This document shows positions 20,699 through 29,796 of a DNA stretch of 64,000 nt, one piece after another (positions within the stretch are counted from its first letter, which is position 1; each line of letters opens with the position of its first letter). The notes below the pieces were generated by a model that was given only the letters and a program-made list of their open reading frames with translations, did no database searches and had not been told where the DNA came from. The stretch lies in contig NZ_CP108055.1 of assembly GCF_036174265.1 (NCBI RefSeq), positions 2,170,001-2,234,000 on the forward strand, in the 5' to 3' direction. A program made the position numbers and the translations under genes. The DNA is from Streptomyces sp. NBC_00285. Lineage in GTDB: Bacteria; Actinomycetota; Actinomycetes; Streptomycetales; Streptomycetaceae.

Positions 20699-21772
20699 TC
20701 ACAGGTGCCTGGTCGGCTGCGGGTGCGTCGCGGTTTGTCGCGCGGTTCCCCGCGCGCCTGCGGGGTGTATGTGCTGACGGTCGTTGCGAAGCGCCAGTAA
20801 GGCGACGTCGTCCTTCGGTGTGTCTCCCGTGTGGTTCAGCAGTGCCGTGAAGACCGCGCCCAACACCGCCTGGGGCGGGGCGCCCACGGCCTCCTGGAGC
20901 GCCTTTGTCAGGGAGAAGAACCGGCCACGCGCGTCCCTCGCGTCCTCCGCGCCGTCCGTGTGCAGAACCAGGGTCTCGCCCGGCCGCAGCGGGCCGCACC
21001 GCAGCCCCGACAGATCGCCGGGCAGCGGGAACGGGCCCAGCGGCGGCAGGGGATCCGCGCCCGAAAGAGGCTCGACCACCGCGCCACTGATCAGGTACGG
21101 CCAGGGATGGCCGCAGTTCAGGGCGCGCATCTCGCCGTCCCTGCCGATCTCCAGGAGCAGTACGGTGACGAACTCCTCGGCGACCGAACCGTCAGGTTCC
21201 GGTCCGGCGGCGGGGTGTTCGGCGCGGTGCAGCTCTCTGAGGTGACGGCCCAGCGCGCGGTCCAGTCTGCGCAGCACCCCGCCGAGTTCGGGCTCGTCGT
21301 GCACGGCCTCGCGGAAGCTGCCGAGGACGGCGGCGGCCGTACCGATGGCGGCCAGTCCGTGTCCTCGGACGTCCCCCATGACGACCCGGACGCCGTGCTC
21401 CGTGGCGACGGCCTCGTACAGGTCACCGCCGATGACTGCGCCCCGGTCGGCGGAGAGCTGGGCCGCGGCGACGGCCAGCCCGTCGATGCGCGGGGGCAGC
21501 GGCCGCAGCAGCACCCTCTGGGCGAGGCCGGCGACCCGGCGGGCCTGCCGCAGTTCGCGCAGCAGGGCATGCCGGACATGGATGATCAGTCCGGTGCCCA
21601 CCGCGAAGAACACGGCACTGGTGACGACCCGCGCGCCCAGCGCGTCCTGCTGCGCGAGCGGGCAGGTCAACTTGTAGGTGACGGCGACAGCGCCCCACAT
21701 GGTGGGCAGCCCCGTCACCAGCACACGGCGCAGCGACCCCACCCGGGGGACCGCAGCCTTGATGCACATCAT
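20699..21772 (-). CDS. Membrane-anchored SpoIIE/PP2C-type serine phosphatase
   Basis: About 357 residues. Two N-terminal membrane helices (VLVTGLPTMWGAVAVTYKL, ARVVTSAVFFAVGTGLIIH) precede a PP2C_SIG domain with GGDLYEAVATEHGVRVVMGD, VRGHGLAAIGTAAAVLG, LVLHTDGAEDARD and PKDDVALLALR, which hold the metal aspartates. Such enzymes dephosphorylate anti-sigma-factor antagonists. The start at 21772 (MMCIKAAVPRVG) has GGGGGCC upstream. The last 20 or so residues (AGARGTARQTATHPQPT) are encoded by a dispersed repeat, so the original C-terminus was probably shorter. Confidence 0.85.
   Translation of the reverse strand: MMCIKAAVPRVGSLRRVLVTGLPTMWGAVAVTYKLTCPLAQQDALGARVVTSAVFFAVGTGLIIHVRHALLRELRQARRVAGLAQRVLLRPLPPRIDGLAVAAAQLSADRGAVIGGDLYEAVATEHGVRVVMGDVRGHGLAAIGTAAAVLGSFREAVHDEPELGGVLRRLDRALGRHLRELHRAEHPAAGPEPDGSVAEEFVTVLLLEIGRDGEMRALNCGHPWPYLISGAVVEPLSGADPLPPLGPFPLPGDLSGLRCGPLRPGETLVLHTDGAEDARDARGRFFSLTKALQEAVGAPPQAVLGAVFTALLNHTGDTPKDDVALLALRNDRQHIHPAGARGTARQTATHPQPTRHL
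20716..20755 (-). repeat. Streptomyces dispersed repeat, copy B
   Basis: Read on the reverse strand it matches the 40-bp copy at 21943-21982 with only a few differences (core GCGCGGGGAAC, GCGCGACAA, CGACGCACCCGC). This sequence is, from memory, a very common intergenic element in Streptomyces genomes. Here it is translated as the tail of the SpoIIE-type phosphatase. Confidence 0.8.
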
Positions 21773-21803
21773 GCCGATGGCCCCCAACCAGGCCCTGCAC
21801 ACG

Positions 21804-21837
21804 CAATCGGACCGGCCTCGAAAGGCCGGTCCGATTG
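21804..21837. terminator. Strong hairpin between pheT and the phosphatase gene
   Basis: A 15-bp perfect stem (CAATCGGACCGGCCT with AGGCCGGTCCGATTG) closed by a CGAA tetraloop, about 155 bp after the pheT stop and 32 bp before the phosphatase start. Probably ends the pheS-pheT transcript; its closeness to the next start leaves little room for a separate promoter. Confidence 0.75.
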
Positions 21838-21942
21838 TGTCGACCGCATGGGCCAAAAGGGCCAGATCGCCGGTAGAACTCACCCTATCGAGTGAGGTGA
21901 CCGGATATGGGGGTGTGCAGGCGCAGCCCCACACCCCCAGGG

Positions 21943-21982
21943 GCGCGGGGAACTGCGCGACAAGCCACGACGCACCCGCGGC
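21943..21982 (+). repeat. Streptomyces dispersed repeat, copy A
   Basis: Partner of the inverted copy at 20716-20755, lying in the 3' untranslated region of pheT. The two copies flank the phosphatase gene in opposite orientation about 1.2 kb apart. Confidence 0.8.
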
Positions 21983-21992
21983 CCCACGGCGA

Positions 21993-24491
21993 CTAGGCCC
22001 TCAGTACGGCCCCGGTCCGCTCGCCCGCAAGGGCAACAGCCGCATCCCGAGCCGCGGACGCCTCATCGACCGTCAGCGTCCGGTCACCCGCGCGGAACCG
22101 CAGCGCGTACGCCAGCGACTTCCTGCCCTCGCCCAGCTGCGCAGCGTTCTCGTACACGTCGAACAGCCGGATGCCCTCGAGCAGTTCGCCCGCGCCTTCC
22201 CGCAGCGCGGCCTCCACATCGGCATGCGGAACCTCACCGGAGACGACCAGCGCGACATCCTGCGTGGCCACCGGGAACGTCGAGATGCTCGGCGCCTGCG
22301 GAGTGTCGTCGCCGACCCGCTCCAGCAGGTCGAGGTCCAGCTCCATCGCGCAGGTACGCGCAGGCAGCCCGAACGCCTTCACCACCCGCGGATGCAGCTC
22401 ACCGGCGTGCCCCACGACGGTGTCACCGACCACGAACTCGGCGCAGCGCCCCGGGTGCCACGGCCCGTACCGGCCGCCCCGCACGACCAGTTCGGCCCCG
22501 GCCTCACGCGCGACCAGGCGTCCGGCCTCGACGGCGTCGGCCCACCCGGCCGGACGGCCGGCGCCCCACCAGCCGGCCTGCTCACGCGCGCCGGCGAGCA
22601 CGGCGGCGACATGGCGCGGCTGCTCCGGCAGCGCGGCGTCCAGTTCGGCGATCTCCTCGTCCGTGGGACGCCGGTCGACGGGCAGCACCGTGGCGACGCG
22701 CTGCTCCTCGCGCGGCAGGAAGACCAGCCCGGTCTCGAACAGCGCCAGATCGTGCGAGCCCCGGCCGTTGTTGCGCCGCAGCGCACCGAGCAGACCCGGC
22801 AGCAGCGACGTACGGAGCGCGGGCTCCTCGTCGTTCAGCGGGTTCGTCAGCTTCACGACCCGGCGGGCCGGGTCGTCGGCCGCGAGGCCCAGCTGGTCGA
22901 AGACCTGCTCGGAGACGAAGGGGTAGCTCGGCGCCTCGACGTACCCGGCACCGGCCAGCACCCGGCCCGCCCGGCGATGCAGCCGCTGGCGCCGGGTCAG
23001 GCCACGGCCTGCGGGCGGCCTGGGCAGCGTGGAGGGCAGGTTCTCGTAGCCCTCCAGCCGGATGACCTCTTCGGCCAGGTCGTTGATCTCCTGGAGGTCG
23101 GGACGCCAGGACGGCACGGTGACGATCAGCTCGTCCTGTCCGTACACGTCGCAGCCGACCTCCTGCAGACGCCGTACGACGGTCTCGCGGCCGTAGGAGA
23201 CACCCGCGACCTTGTCGGGGTGGTCCGCCGGGATGCTGATGGTGTGCGGGGCGGACGGGGCGACGACCTCGGTGACACCGGCCTCGGCAGTGCCGCCCGC
23301 GAGCAGCACCAGCAGGTCGACCGTGCGCTGGGCTGCAGCGGCGGCGGCCTGCGGGTCGACACCGCGCTCGAAGCGCCGGGACGCCTCGGAGGAGAGCTTG
23401 TGGCGACGGGCCGTACGGGCGATGGAGACCGCGTCGAAGTGGGCGGCCTCGATGACGACGTCGGTGGTGCCCTCACCCTCCGCGTGATCGGCGATCTCCG
23501 TGTTGGCGCCGCCCATGACCCCGGCGAGGCCGATCGGCCCGCGGTCGTCCACGATCACCAGGTCCTCGGCGTGCAGCTTGCGCGTCACGCCGTCGAGGGT
23601 CTTGATCTGCTCGCCCTCGGCGGCCCGGCGGACCCGGATGGAGCCCTGGACCAGAGTGCGGTCGTAGGCGTGCAGGGGCTGGCCGAGCTCCGTCATCACG
23701 TAGTTGGTGACGTCGACGGCGAGCGAGATCGAGCGCATGCCGACCTTCTGGAGCCGACGCTGGAGCCAGAGCGGGGAGCGGGCCTCGGGGCTCAGACCGG
23801 TGACGGTGCGCGCGGTGAAGCGGTCGCAGCCGAACGGGTCGGAGACCTGGACCGGGTAGCCGAAGGCGTTCGGCCCGGGCACGTCGAGGAGGGCCGGGTC
23901 GCTCAGCGGGAGGCCGTAGGCGATGGCGACCTCGCGGGCCACGCCCCGGATGGACAGGCAGTCGCCGCGGTTGGCGGTGACGGCGATGTCCAGGACCTCG
24001 TCGACCAGTTCCAGGAGCTCGATGGCGTCCTTGCCGACCTCGGACTCCGGGGGTAGCACGATGATGCCGTGGCTGCCGTCGTCGCCCATGCCCAGCTCGT
24101 CGCCGGAGCAGATCATGCCGTGGGACGTCTTGCCGTAGGTCTTGCGTGCGGCGATGGCGAAGTTGCCGGGCAGGACGGCGCCCGGGAGGACCACCACGAC
24201 CTTGTCGCCGACGGCGAAGTTGCGGGCGCCGCAGACGATCTCCTGGGGCTCGCCGGTGCCGTTGGCGGTGCCGACGTCGACGGTGCAGAAGCGGATCGGC
24301 TTCTTGAACTCCGTCAGTTCCTCGATGGTCAGCACCCGGCCGACGACGAGGGGGCCCTTGAGGTCGGCGCCGAGGTGCTCGACGGTCTCGACCTCGAGGC
24401 CCGCGGAAACGAGCTTGGCCTGGACGTCACGGCCGGTTTCGGTCGCCGGCAGGTCGACGTACTCCCGCAGCCAAGAAAGCGGGACCCGCAT
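21993..24491 (-). CDS. pheT: Phenylalanyl-tRNA synthetase beta subunit
   Basis: 832 residues; with PheS it forms the alpha2-beta2 enzyme that charges tRNA-Phe. An N-terminal EMAPII-like tRNA-binding domain (residues 40-150, [17 protein letters not shown]) leads to B3/B4 editing and B5 domains ([17 protein letters not shown]) and a C-terminal anticodon-binding FDX-ACB domain ([39 protein letters not shown]). Its ATG shares one base with the pheS stop (TGATG). Long plus-strand frames over it are antisense shadows. Confidence 0.97.
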   Translation of the reverse strand: MRVPLSWLREYVDLPATETGRDVQAKLVSAGLEVETVEHLGADLKGPLVVGRVLTIEELTEFKKPIRFCTVDVGTANGTGEPQEIVCGARNFAVGDKVVVVLPGAVLPGNFAIAARKTYGKTSHGMICSGDELGMGDDGSHGIIVLPPESEVGKDAIELLELVDEVLDIAVTANRGDCLSIRGVAREVAIAYGLPLSDPALLDVPGPNAFGYPVQVSDPFGCDRFTARTVTGLSPEARSPLWLQRRLQKVGMRSISLAVDVTNYVMTELGQPLHAYDRTLVQGSIRVRRAAEGEQIKTLDGVTRKLHAEDLVIVDDRGPIGLAGVMGGANTEIADHAEGEGTTDVVIEAAHFDAVSIARTARRHKLSSEASRRFERGVDPQAAAAAAQRTVDLLVLLAGGTAEAGVTEVVAPSAPHTISIPADHPDKVAGVSYGRETVVRRLQEVGCDVYGQDELIVTVPSWRPDLQEINDLAEEVIRLEGYENLPSTLPRPPAGRGLTRRQRLHRRAGRVLAGAGYVEAPSYPFVSEQVFDQLGLAADDPARRVVKLTNPLNDEEPALRTSLLPGLLGALRRNNGRGSHDLALFETGLVFLPREEQRVATVLPVDRRPTDEEIAELDAALPEQPRHVAAVLAGAREQAGWWGAGRPAGWADAVEAGRLVAREAGAELVVRGGRYGPWHPGRCAEFVVGDTVVGHAGELHPRVVKAFGLPARTCAMELDLDLLERVGDDTPQAPSISTFPVATQDVALVVSGEVPHADVEAALREGAGELLEGIRLFDVYENAAQLGEGRKSLAYALRFRAGDRTLTVDEASAARDAAVALAGERTGAVLRA

Positions 24492-25612
24492 CAGATCTCC
24501 ATCCCGAACGGCCGGGTGAACCGGACGTCACCCTCGACCATGTCTCGCATGTCCTCGACGTTGTGGCGGAACATCAGCATCCGCTCGATGCCGAACCCGA
24601 AGGCGAAGCCGCTGTACTTCTCCGGGTCCACGCCGCAGGCGGTGAGCACCTTGGGGTTGACCATCCCGCAGCCGCCCAGCTCGATCCAGCCCTCGGAGGA
24701 GCAGGTGCGGCAGGGGCGGTCGGGGTTGCCGACGGACTCGCCGCGGCAGACGTAGCACTCCATGTCCATCTCGGCGGACGGCTCGGTGAAGGGGAAGAAG
24801 TTCGGGCGCAGCCGGGTCGTCATGCCCTCGCCGAACAGGGACTGGACCATGTGGTCCAGGGTGCCCTTGAGGTCGGCCATGGTGAGGCCCTCGTCGATGG
24901 CCAACAGCTCGACCTGACGGAAGACCGGGGTGTGGGTGGCGTCCAGCTCGTCGGTGCGGTAGACGACGCCGGGGCAGATCACGTACACCGGCAGCTCGCG
25001 GGAGAGCAGCGAGCGGATCTGCACGGGCGAGGTGTGGGTGCGCAGCACGACGCCGGACTCGGTGCCGCCCTCGGGGCCCGCCACGAAGAAGGTGTCCTGC
25101 TCACCGCGGGCCGGGTGGTCCGGGCCGATGTTGAGCGCGTCGAAGTTGAACCACTCGGCCTCGACCTGCGGGCCCTCGGCGACCTCGTAGCCCATGGCCA
25201 CGAAGACGTCCTCGATGCGCTCGGAGAGGGTGGTGAGCGGGTGGCGGGCGCCGGCCGGTACCCGGTCGTACGGCAGTGTGACGTCCACCGCCTCCTCGAC
25301 CAGCACTCGGGTGTCCCGCTCGGCCTCCAGCTCGCTCTGGCGAGCGGCGAGGCCCTTGCTGACCGCGCCCCGGGCCTGGCCGACGAGCTTGCCGGCGGCC
25401 GCCTTGGCGTGCGGGGGCAGGGCGCCGATCTCGCGGTTGGCGAGGGCCAGCGGCGAGGTGCCGCCGGTGTGGGCGACCTTGGCCTCCTGGAGCGCGTCGA
25501 GCGAGTCCGCGGCCGCGAAGGCGGCGAGCGCCTCGTCCCGCATGCGCTCGATCTCTTCCGGTTTCAGGGCCTCGACCTCTACAGGGTCGTACGACTTGTT
25601 CGGTGCCGACAT
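24491..25612 (-). CDS. pheS: Phenylalanyl-tRNA synthetase alpha subunit
   Basis: 373 residues, class II catalytic subunit. An N-terminal coiled coil is followed by motif 2 ([15 protein letters not shown]) and motif 3 ([15 protein letters not shown]). Between them is a four-cysteine insertion (CYVCRGE ... CRTCSSEGW) before [13 protein letters not shown], which I recall as typical of actinobacterial PheS and which probably binds zinc; E. coli PheS lacks it. First gene of pheS-pheT. A TAGACT box at 25711-25716 on the reverse strand is a possible -10. Confidence 0.97.
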   Translation of the reverse strand: MSAPNKSYDPVEVEALKPEEIERMRDEALAAFAAADSLDALQEAKVAHTGGTSPLALANREIGALPPHAKAAAGKLVGQARGAVSKGLAARQSELEAERDTRVLVEEAVDVTLPYDRVPAGARHPLTTLSERIEDVFVAMGYEVAEGPQVEAEWFNFDALNIGPDHPARGEQDTFFVAGPEGGTESGVVLRTHTSPVQIRSLLSRELPVYVICPGVVYRTDELDATHTPVFRQVELLAIDEGLTMADLKGTLDHMVQSLFGEGMTTRLRPNFFPFTEPSAEMDMECYVCRGESVGNPDRPCRTCSSEGWIELGGCGMVNPKVLTACGVDPEKYSGFAFGFGIERMLMFRHNVEDMRDMVEGDVRFTRPFGMEI

Positions 25613-25710
25613 CTCTTCCCGTGCTTCCGATTGGCTGGCTGAAGGTCCCCGTCACCGACTCGCTCAGAGGTCGGAGGGCCGTCCATGGGACACGAAGGTG
25701 CCAAAGGCCG

Positions 25711-25716
25711 AGTCTA
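25711..25716 (-). promoter_or_regulatory. Candidate pheS -10 element
   Basis: TAGACT on the reverse strand fits TANNNT and would give a leader of roughly 90 nt. No Phe-rich leader peptide or T-box is visible in that leader. Weak evidence. Confidence 0.3.
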
Positions 25717-25829
25717 ACGGGGTCGAGGGCCGCTCCCGGAACGGGCGCCGATCGGCGTGCGGCGTCCGGTACCCGATCCGGAGCGGTCCTCAGGGGGACG
25801 GATGCGCCCGCGGGCGGCTCGGGCGGATC

Positions 25830-26948
25830 TCAGGTGAGATAGGCCGGAACGCTCACGGGCAACGTAAATCGGAACTCGGCGCCGCCGCCCGGGGCGCGGC
25901 CGACCGTGATGGTGCCGCCGTGGGCTTCGACGATGCCCTTGACGATGTACAGCCCGAGTCCGGTGCCGCCGCGCTTGCTGCCCCGCCAGAAGCGGGTGAA
26001 GACGCGGTTCATGGACTCCTCCGGGATGCCGGGGCCCTCGTCGCTCACCGTGACCGACGTGCCGATGTCCTCGCCCTCGCGGGGGGACGCCGTGGGCGTG
26101 ATGTCGATAGTGACGGTTCCCTCGCCGTGCCGCACGGCATTTTCCAGCAGGTTGCTGAGCACCTGGTCGATCTTGTCGGGATCGGCCCACAGGGCGGGCA
26201 GCGGCTGCTCCAGACGCAGCAGGAACCGGTCGGCGGCGAGGCCCGCGGCGACGTAGGCCTGGATGTGGCGTCCGACGGCGGCGCCGATGTCGACGGGCTG
26301 GCGCCTGAGTTCGAGGCGCCCGGAGTCGATGCGGGAGATGTCCAGCAGTTCGGCGATGAGCCGGGTGACGCGGTCGGCGTCCGCGTCGACGGTCTCCAGC
26401 ATCAGCCGCTTCTGGTCGTCGGTGAACCTCTCCCACTTGGCGAGGAGGGTCGCGGTGAAGCCCTTGACGGAGGTGAGCGGGGACCTGAGCTCATGGGCCA
26501 CGATGGCGATCAGCTCGGCGTGGCTGCGTTCGGTACGGCGGCGGGCCTCGGTGTCACGCAGGCTGACGACGACGCGGTGGACGGGTCCGGTGGGTTCGGT
26601 GCGCACATAGGTGGCGGAGACGAGGACCTCACGGCCGCCGGGCAGCAGCAGATTCCGCTCCGGCTGCCGTCTGCGGATGGCGAGGCCGCCGTACGGGTCG
26701 GTCAGCTGCCACCAGCGCCGCCCCTCCAGGTCCTCTAACGGGAGGGCCTTCTCCAGCCGCTGTCCGAGGGCGTCCTCGGCGGGAAGTGCGGTGATCCGGG
26801 CCGCGGCGGCGTTGAAGCAGATCACGCGGCCCTGCTCGTCCGCGACGACGAGGCCGTCGGGCAGCTGGTCGGGATCGATGCCGAGCTCGGCGGGACCACC
26901 GGTACAGGCCTCGGACACGCCTTGCGCGCTCCTCGTGCCGACACTCAT
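25830..26948 (-). CDS. Orphan PAS-domain sensor histidine kinase
   Basis: 372 residues, soluble. A PAS domain (about 25-130, LPDGLVVADEQGRVICFNAA) is followed by HisKA with the phospho-acceptor in AHELRSPLTSVKG (H152), the N box QVLSNLLENAVRHGEG, G1 VSDEGPGIPEES and G2 GTGLGLYIVKGIVEAHGG. No transmembrane segment and no response regulator gene nearby, so the signal is cytoplasmic and the partner unknown. Start at 26948 behind GAGAGGTGGGG. It lies between the rRNA/tRNA methyltransferase and pheS genes. Confidence 0.93.
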   Translation of the reverse strand: MSVGTRSAQGVSEACTGGPAELGIDPDQLPDGLVVADEQGRVICFNAAAARITALPAEDALGQRLEKALPLEDLEGRRWWQLTDPYGGLAIRRRQPERNLLLPGGREVLVSATYVRTEPTGPVHRVVVSLRDTEARRRTERSHAELIAIVAHELRSPLTSVKGFTATLLAKWERFTDDQKRLMLETVDADADRVTRLIAELLDISRIDSGRLELRRQPVDIGAAVGRHIQAYVAAGLAADRFLLRLEQPLPALWADPDKIDQVLSNLLENAVRHGEGTVTIDITPTASPREGEDIGTSVTVSDEGPGIPEESMNRVFTRFWRGSKRGGTGLGLYIVKGIVEAHGGTITVGRAPGGGAEFRFTLPVSVPAYLT

Positions 26949-26997
26949 CCCCGCACCCCACCTCTCAGGCGTCTGAGGGGCCCCCGAGCTGGTCACC

Positions 26998-27849
26998 CTA
27001 CTGGTTATCGGTGACGGAGCGGCACCCTCCGGAGGCGCGCTGTGCACGGGCTGACGCATAGAGACATACGGCGGCCGCGGTGGCGAGGTTCAGGCTTTCG
27101 GCCTTCCCGTGGATCGGAACGCGCACCACGGCGTCCGCGAGCGCGCGGGTCTCCTCCGGGAGCCCCCACGCCTCGTTCCCGAACACCCACGCGGTCGGCC
27201 CGCCCATGGTCCCCCGGTCGAGCTCGTCGTCGAGGTCGTCGGTGCCGGCCCCGTCGGCGGCGAGGATGCGCACCCCGGCGTCCCTCAGCCCCTGAACGGC
27301 CTGCTCCACCGGCACCCCGACGGCGACGGGCAGGTGGAACAGGGAGCCCACGGAGGCCCGTACGGCCTTGGGGTTGTAGAGGTCGACGGAGGCGTCGGTC
27401 AGTACGACGGCCTCGGCACCGGCGGCGTCGGCGCAGCGGAGCACGGTGCCCGCGTTCCCGGGGTCCCGCACGTTGGCGAGGACGGCGACGAGCCTGGGCC
27501 GGGCGGCGAGGATCTCCTCGAAGGGGGTGTCGACGAACCGGCAGATCCCGACGAGACCCTGCGGGGTGACGGTGGTCGAGATGTCGGCGACGACGTCCTC
27601 GGCGGCGAGGTGCACCCGCGCCCCGGCCTCCCGGGCCTCCCCCACGATGTCGGCGTACCGCTCCGCGGCCTCGATCGTGGCGAACAGTTCGACGAGCGTG
27701 TCCTTGTGCCCGGCCGCCTCGCGCACGGCCTGCGGTCCCTCGGCCAGGAACAGCCGCTCCTTGCCCCGGAAGTTCCGCTTGGCGAGCCGTCGGGCGGCCG
27801 AGACGCGAGGGGAGCGGGGGGAGATCGGTTCGGGGGAGGCGGTGGGCAT
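26998..27849 (-). CDS. TrmH/SpoU-family RNA 2'-O-methyltransferase
   Basis: About 283 residues. The N-terminal substrate-binding part (RRLAKRNFRGKERLFLAEGP) precedes the SPOUT knot with motif 1 LANVRDPGNAGTVLRCADAA, motif 2 AWVFGNEAWGLPEE and motif 3 PIHGKAESLNLATAAAVC. Methylates a ribose 2'-OH in rRNA or tRNA using SAM; target not determinable. The ATG at 27849 is nine bases from an AAGG site, better than the GTG at 27858. It follows the infC-rpmI-rplT operon after a terminator. Confidence 0.93.
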   Translation of the reverse strand: MPTASPEPISPRSPRVSAARRLAKRNFRGKERLFLAEGPQAVREAAGHKDTLVELFATIEAAERYADIVGEAREAGARVHLAAEDVVADISTTVTPQGLVGICRFVDTPFEEILAARPRLVAVLANVRDPGNAGTVLRCADAAGAEAVVLTDASVDLYNPKAVRASVGSLFHLPVAVGVPVEQAVQGLRDAGVRILAADGAGTDDLDDELDRGTMGGPTAWVFGNEAWGLPEETRALADAVVRVPIHGKAESLNLATAAAVCLYASARAQRASGGCRSVTDNQ

Positions 27850-27877
27850 CGGGGTCACCTTCGGGAGTTCAGGAAAC

Positions 27878-27914
27878 GACGGACCCGCAGGCTCTGTGAG
27901 CCTGCGGGTCCGTC
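27878..27914 (-). terminator. Intrinsic terminator of infC-rpmI-rplT
   Basis: A 16-bp perfect stem (GACGGACCCGCAGGCT with AGCCTGCGGGTCCGTC), CTGTG loop. On the reverse strand it comes 34 bases after the rplT stop and is followed by GTTTCC. Confidence 0.85.
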
Positions 27915-27947
27915 ACGTCACATCCGGCCGACAGCGCCGGCGCGGCG

Positions 27948-28331
27948 TCAGGCGGCCTTGGGGGCGTTCACGTCCGCCGGGAGGGCCTTCTGGGCGACCT
28001 CGACGAGCGCCGCGAAGGCGGGCGCGTCGTTGACGGCCAGCTCGGCCAGGATCTTGCGGTCCACCTCGATGTTGGCGGCGTTCAGACCCTGGATGAGGCG
28101 GTTGTACGTCATGCCGTTGGCGCGGGCAGCGGCGTTGATGCGCTGGATCCACAGCCGACGGAAGTCGCCCTTGCGCTTCTTGCGGTCGTTGTAGTTGTAG
28201 ACCAGGGAGTGGGTGACCTGCTCCTTGGCCTTGCGGTACAGGCGCGAACGCTGACCGCGGTAGCCCTTGGCGGCCTCGAGGATCGCCCGGCGCTTCTTGT
28301 GGGCGTTGACTGCCCGCTTGACGCGTGCCAC
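27948..28331 (-). CDS. rplT: 50S ribosomal protein L20
   Basis: 127 residues, [20 protein letters not shown] start and basic helix-rich body ([20 protein letters not shown]). Binds 23S rRNA early in large-subunit assembly; in several bacteria it also represses its own operon. Last gene of infC-rpmI-rplT. ATG preceded by AAGGAGT. Confidence 0.98.
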   Translation of the reverse strand: MARVKRAVNAHKKRRAILEAAKGYRGQRSRLYRKAKEQVTHSLVYNYNDRKKRKGDFRRLWIQRINAAARANGMTYNRLIQGLNAANIEVDRKILAELAVNDAPAFAALVEVAQKALPADVNAPKAA

Positions 28332-28350
28332 TTGTTAACTCCTTGTAGCG

Positions 28351-28427
28351 GGGCCGTGGTTGGACTCACACGGCCCGGAATCGATGGGGTCCCGGTCCTG
28401 GCGTGCGGCGCTCAGGTCGAGCGCCGC
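28351..28427 (-). other. Two hairpins in the rpmI-rplT intergenic region
   Basis: Stem 1 pairs GGGCCGTG (28351-28358) with CACGGCCC (28369-28376); stem 2 pairs GCGGCGCT (28405-28412) with AGCGCCGC (28420-28427). Both lie in the transcript just before rplT. They could be L20-binding or processing structures, by analogy with operons where L20 binds its own mRNA; unproven. Confidence 0.4.
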
Positions 28428-28432
28428 GTACG

Positions 28433-28627
28433 TCACTTGCCGAGAAGCTTCTTGATCTTCTTGGCGTCGCCCGGGGCCATCTCGGCGTTGCCGGTGAGGC
28501 GACGCGTCACGCGGGACGACTTGTGCTCGAGGTAGTGGCGCTTGCCGGCGCGCTCGCGGAGCACCTTGCCGGAGCCGGTGATCTTGAAGCGCTTGCTGGA
28601 ACCGCTGTGCGTCTTGTTCTTCGGCAT
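28433..28627 (-). CDS. rpmI: 50S ribosomal protein L35
   Basis: 64 residues: [20 protein letters not shown], then [20 protein letters not shown], the complete L35 signature. Lies between infC and rplT in the conserved order. Confidence 0.98.
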   Translation of the reverse strand: MPKNKTHSGSSKRFKITGSGKVLRERAGKRHYLEHKSSRVTRRLTGNAEMAPGDAKKIKKLLGK

Positions 28628-28736
28628 AGCGCCGTTCTCTCCTCGTCGGTGGCGTTCCGGTGCCCGGTCGTGAAACCGGGCACGGTGGGACGCGCTGTTG
28701 TATCGGTTACGTCCCGGGGACTCGCGTCCCCAGGGG

Positions 28737-29432
28737 TCACGCCTCGGCCGGAGCCTCCACGGGCGCCTCGGCCGGAGCCTCGTCGTCCACGGTGAACTCG
28801 TCGTCCTCGGCGAACTCGCCGTCCTCGGACTCCGCGACGTTCTGCGACTTGCCGGGGTTCGCCTTCGCGTCAGCCTTGCGGGCTTCCTGCGCCTGGCGTG
28901 CCTCGGCCATCGCCTCGGTCTTCTTCTTGTGCGGGCCGAGAACCATGATCATGTTTCGGCCGTCCTGCTTCGGATTCGACTCGATGAAGCCGAGGTCCTC
29001 CACGTCCGTCGCGAGACGCTGCAGCAGTCGGTAGCCCAGTTCGGGCCGGGACTGCTCGCGACCACGGAACATGATCGTGATCTTGACCTTGTCGCCCTGC
29101 TTGAGGAACCGGACGACGTGACCCTTCTTGGTGTCATAGTCGTGCGGGTCGATCTTCGGCCGGAGCTTCATCTCCTTGATGACCGTGTGCGCCTGGTTCT
29201 TGCGCGCCTCACGGGCCTTCATGGCCGACTCGTACTTGAACTTCCCGTAGTCCATGAGCTTGCAGACCGGCGGACGCGCGCTCGCCGCAACCTCGACCAG
29301 GTCGAGGTCGTACTCCTGCGCAAGCTCCAGGGCCTTGGCAAGCGGAACAATGCCGACCTGCTCGCCGCTCGGACCGACAAGTCGCACCTCGGGAACGCGA
29401 ATCCGGTCGTTGATACGGGGTTCGGTGCTGAT
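28737..29432 (-). CDS. infC: Translation initiation factor IF-3 with apparent ATC start
   Basis: About 231 residues. IF-3 binds the 30S subunit and polices start-codon choice. The IF3-N domain ([20 protein letters not shown]), lysine-rich linker ([14 protein letters not shown]) and IF3-C ([19 protein letters not shown]) are complete, plus an acidic Ala/Glu-rich C-terminal tail of about 50 residues usual in actinobacteria. No ATG/GTG/TTG lies near the conserved N-terminus. GAGGAGG sits four bases before an in-frame ATC (29430-29432) giving (I/M)STEPRIND, so a non-canonical start of the kind used for IF-3 autoregulation is likely. Confidence 0.93.
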   Translation of the reverse strand: MSTEPRINDRIRVPEVRLVGPSGEQVGIVPLAKALELAQEYDLDLVEVAASARPPVCKLMDYGKFKYESAMKAREARKNQAHTVIKEMKLRPKIDPHDYDTKKGHVVRFLKQGDKVKITIMFRGREQSRPELGYRLLQRLATDVEDLGFIESNPKQDGRNMIMVLGPHKKKTEAMAEARQAQEARKADAKANPGKSQNVAESEDGEFAEDDEFTVDDEAPAEAPVEAPAEA

Positions 29433-29729
29433 GGATCCTCCTCGGTTAGCACCACACGGCCATCTGGCGGACGGTCGCGCTTGTCTGTGTTCGACCGACC
29501 TAACCGCTCCGAGACACAAAAAATGCCCCGGACGATCACAAGACGGGGCTCCAGAACACTGCCGGAGCACCGCCACGATGATCGTGGGGCGCGCTTTCGG
29601 GCGACTCCATCGTCCGTACGGAACGATGGTGGCCGCCTGACCGGGGTGACCCGCCGTCCCGGAGGACAGTCAGGTGGGAGATCGGAGCCTCCACTTGTGG
29701 GCCGGGCATATGAATGTCCGGCCGGTCGT
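29433..29729 (-). ncRNA. Structured infC leader RNA with intrinsic attenuator
   Basis: The 364 bp between infC and the divergent DUF1844 gene hold no protein gene. On the reverse strand come a stem CCATCGT/ACGATGG (29607-29629), a palindromic stem CACGAT/ATCGTG (29574-29586), then GCCCCG/CGGGGC (29525-29549) followed by A and six T (29518-29523), a classic intrinsic terminator about 85 nt before the start codon. This looks like a transcription-attenuation leader for infC-rpmI-rplT. The 5' end is set by a guessed promoter. Confidence 0.6.
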
Positions 29730-29735
29730 CACACA

Positions 29736-29765
29736 AGGTTAGCAGTTACCTGGGGGTGGTGCGAA
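29736..29765 (-). promoter_or_regulatory. Candidate infC promoter
   Basis: Reverse strand TTCGCA (29760-29765), 18 bp, TAACCT (29736-29741). Fits a loose -35/-10 pair and would give a leader of about 300 nt. It overlaps the upstream region of the divergent gene. Confidence 0.35.
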
Positions 29766-29783
29766 CCGTCGTGCACCGGGCCC

Positions 29784-29789
29784 TATCGT
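29784..29789 (+). promoter_or_regulatory. -10 element of leaderless DUF1844 gene
   Basis: TATCGT ends 7 bases before the ATG at 29797 and no clear Shine-Dalgarno is present, so transcription should start at or next to the initiation codon. Confidence 0.45.
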
Positions 29790-29796
29790 GTGGGAC

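Noticed and set aside
20459..20800. 113-residue plus-strand frame between the NsdA-like and phosphatase genes
   Set aside because: Low-complexity Arg/Ala/Val composition and overlaps the dispersed repeat; nothing recognisable.
21678..24056. 792-residue plus-strand open frame
   Set aside because: Lies antisense to pheT, whose protein is fully recognisable; high-GC codon bias opens the opposite frame.
25613..25710. Phe-rich leader peptide or T-box before pheS
   Set aside because: Short frames in the leader contain at most one Phe codon and no T-box-like core or terminator is visible.
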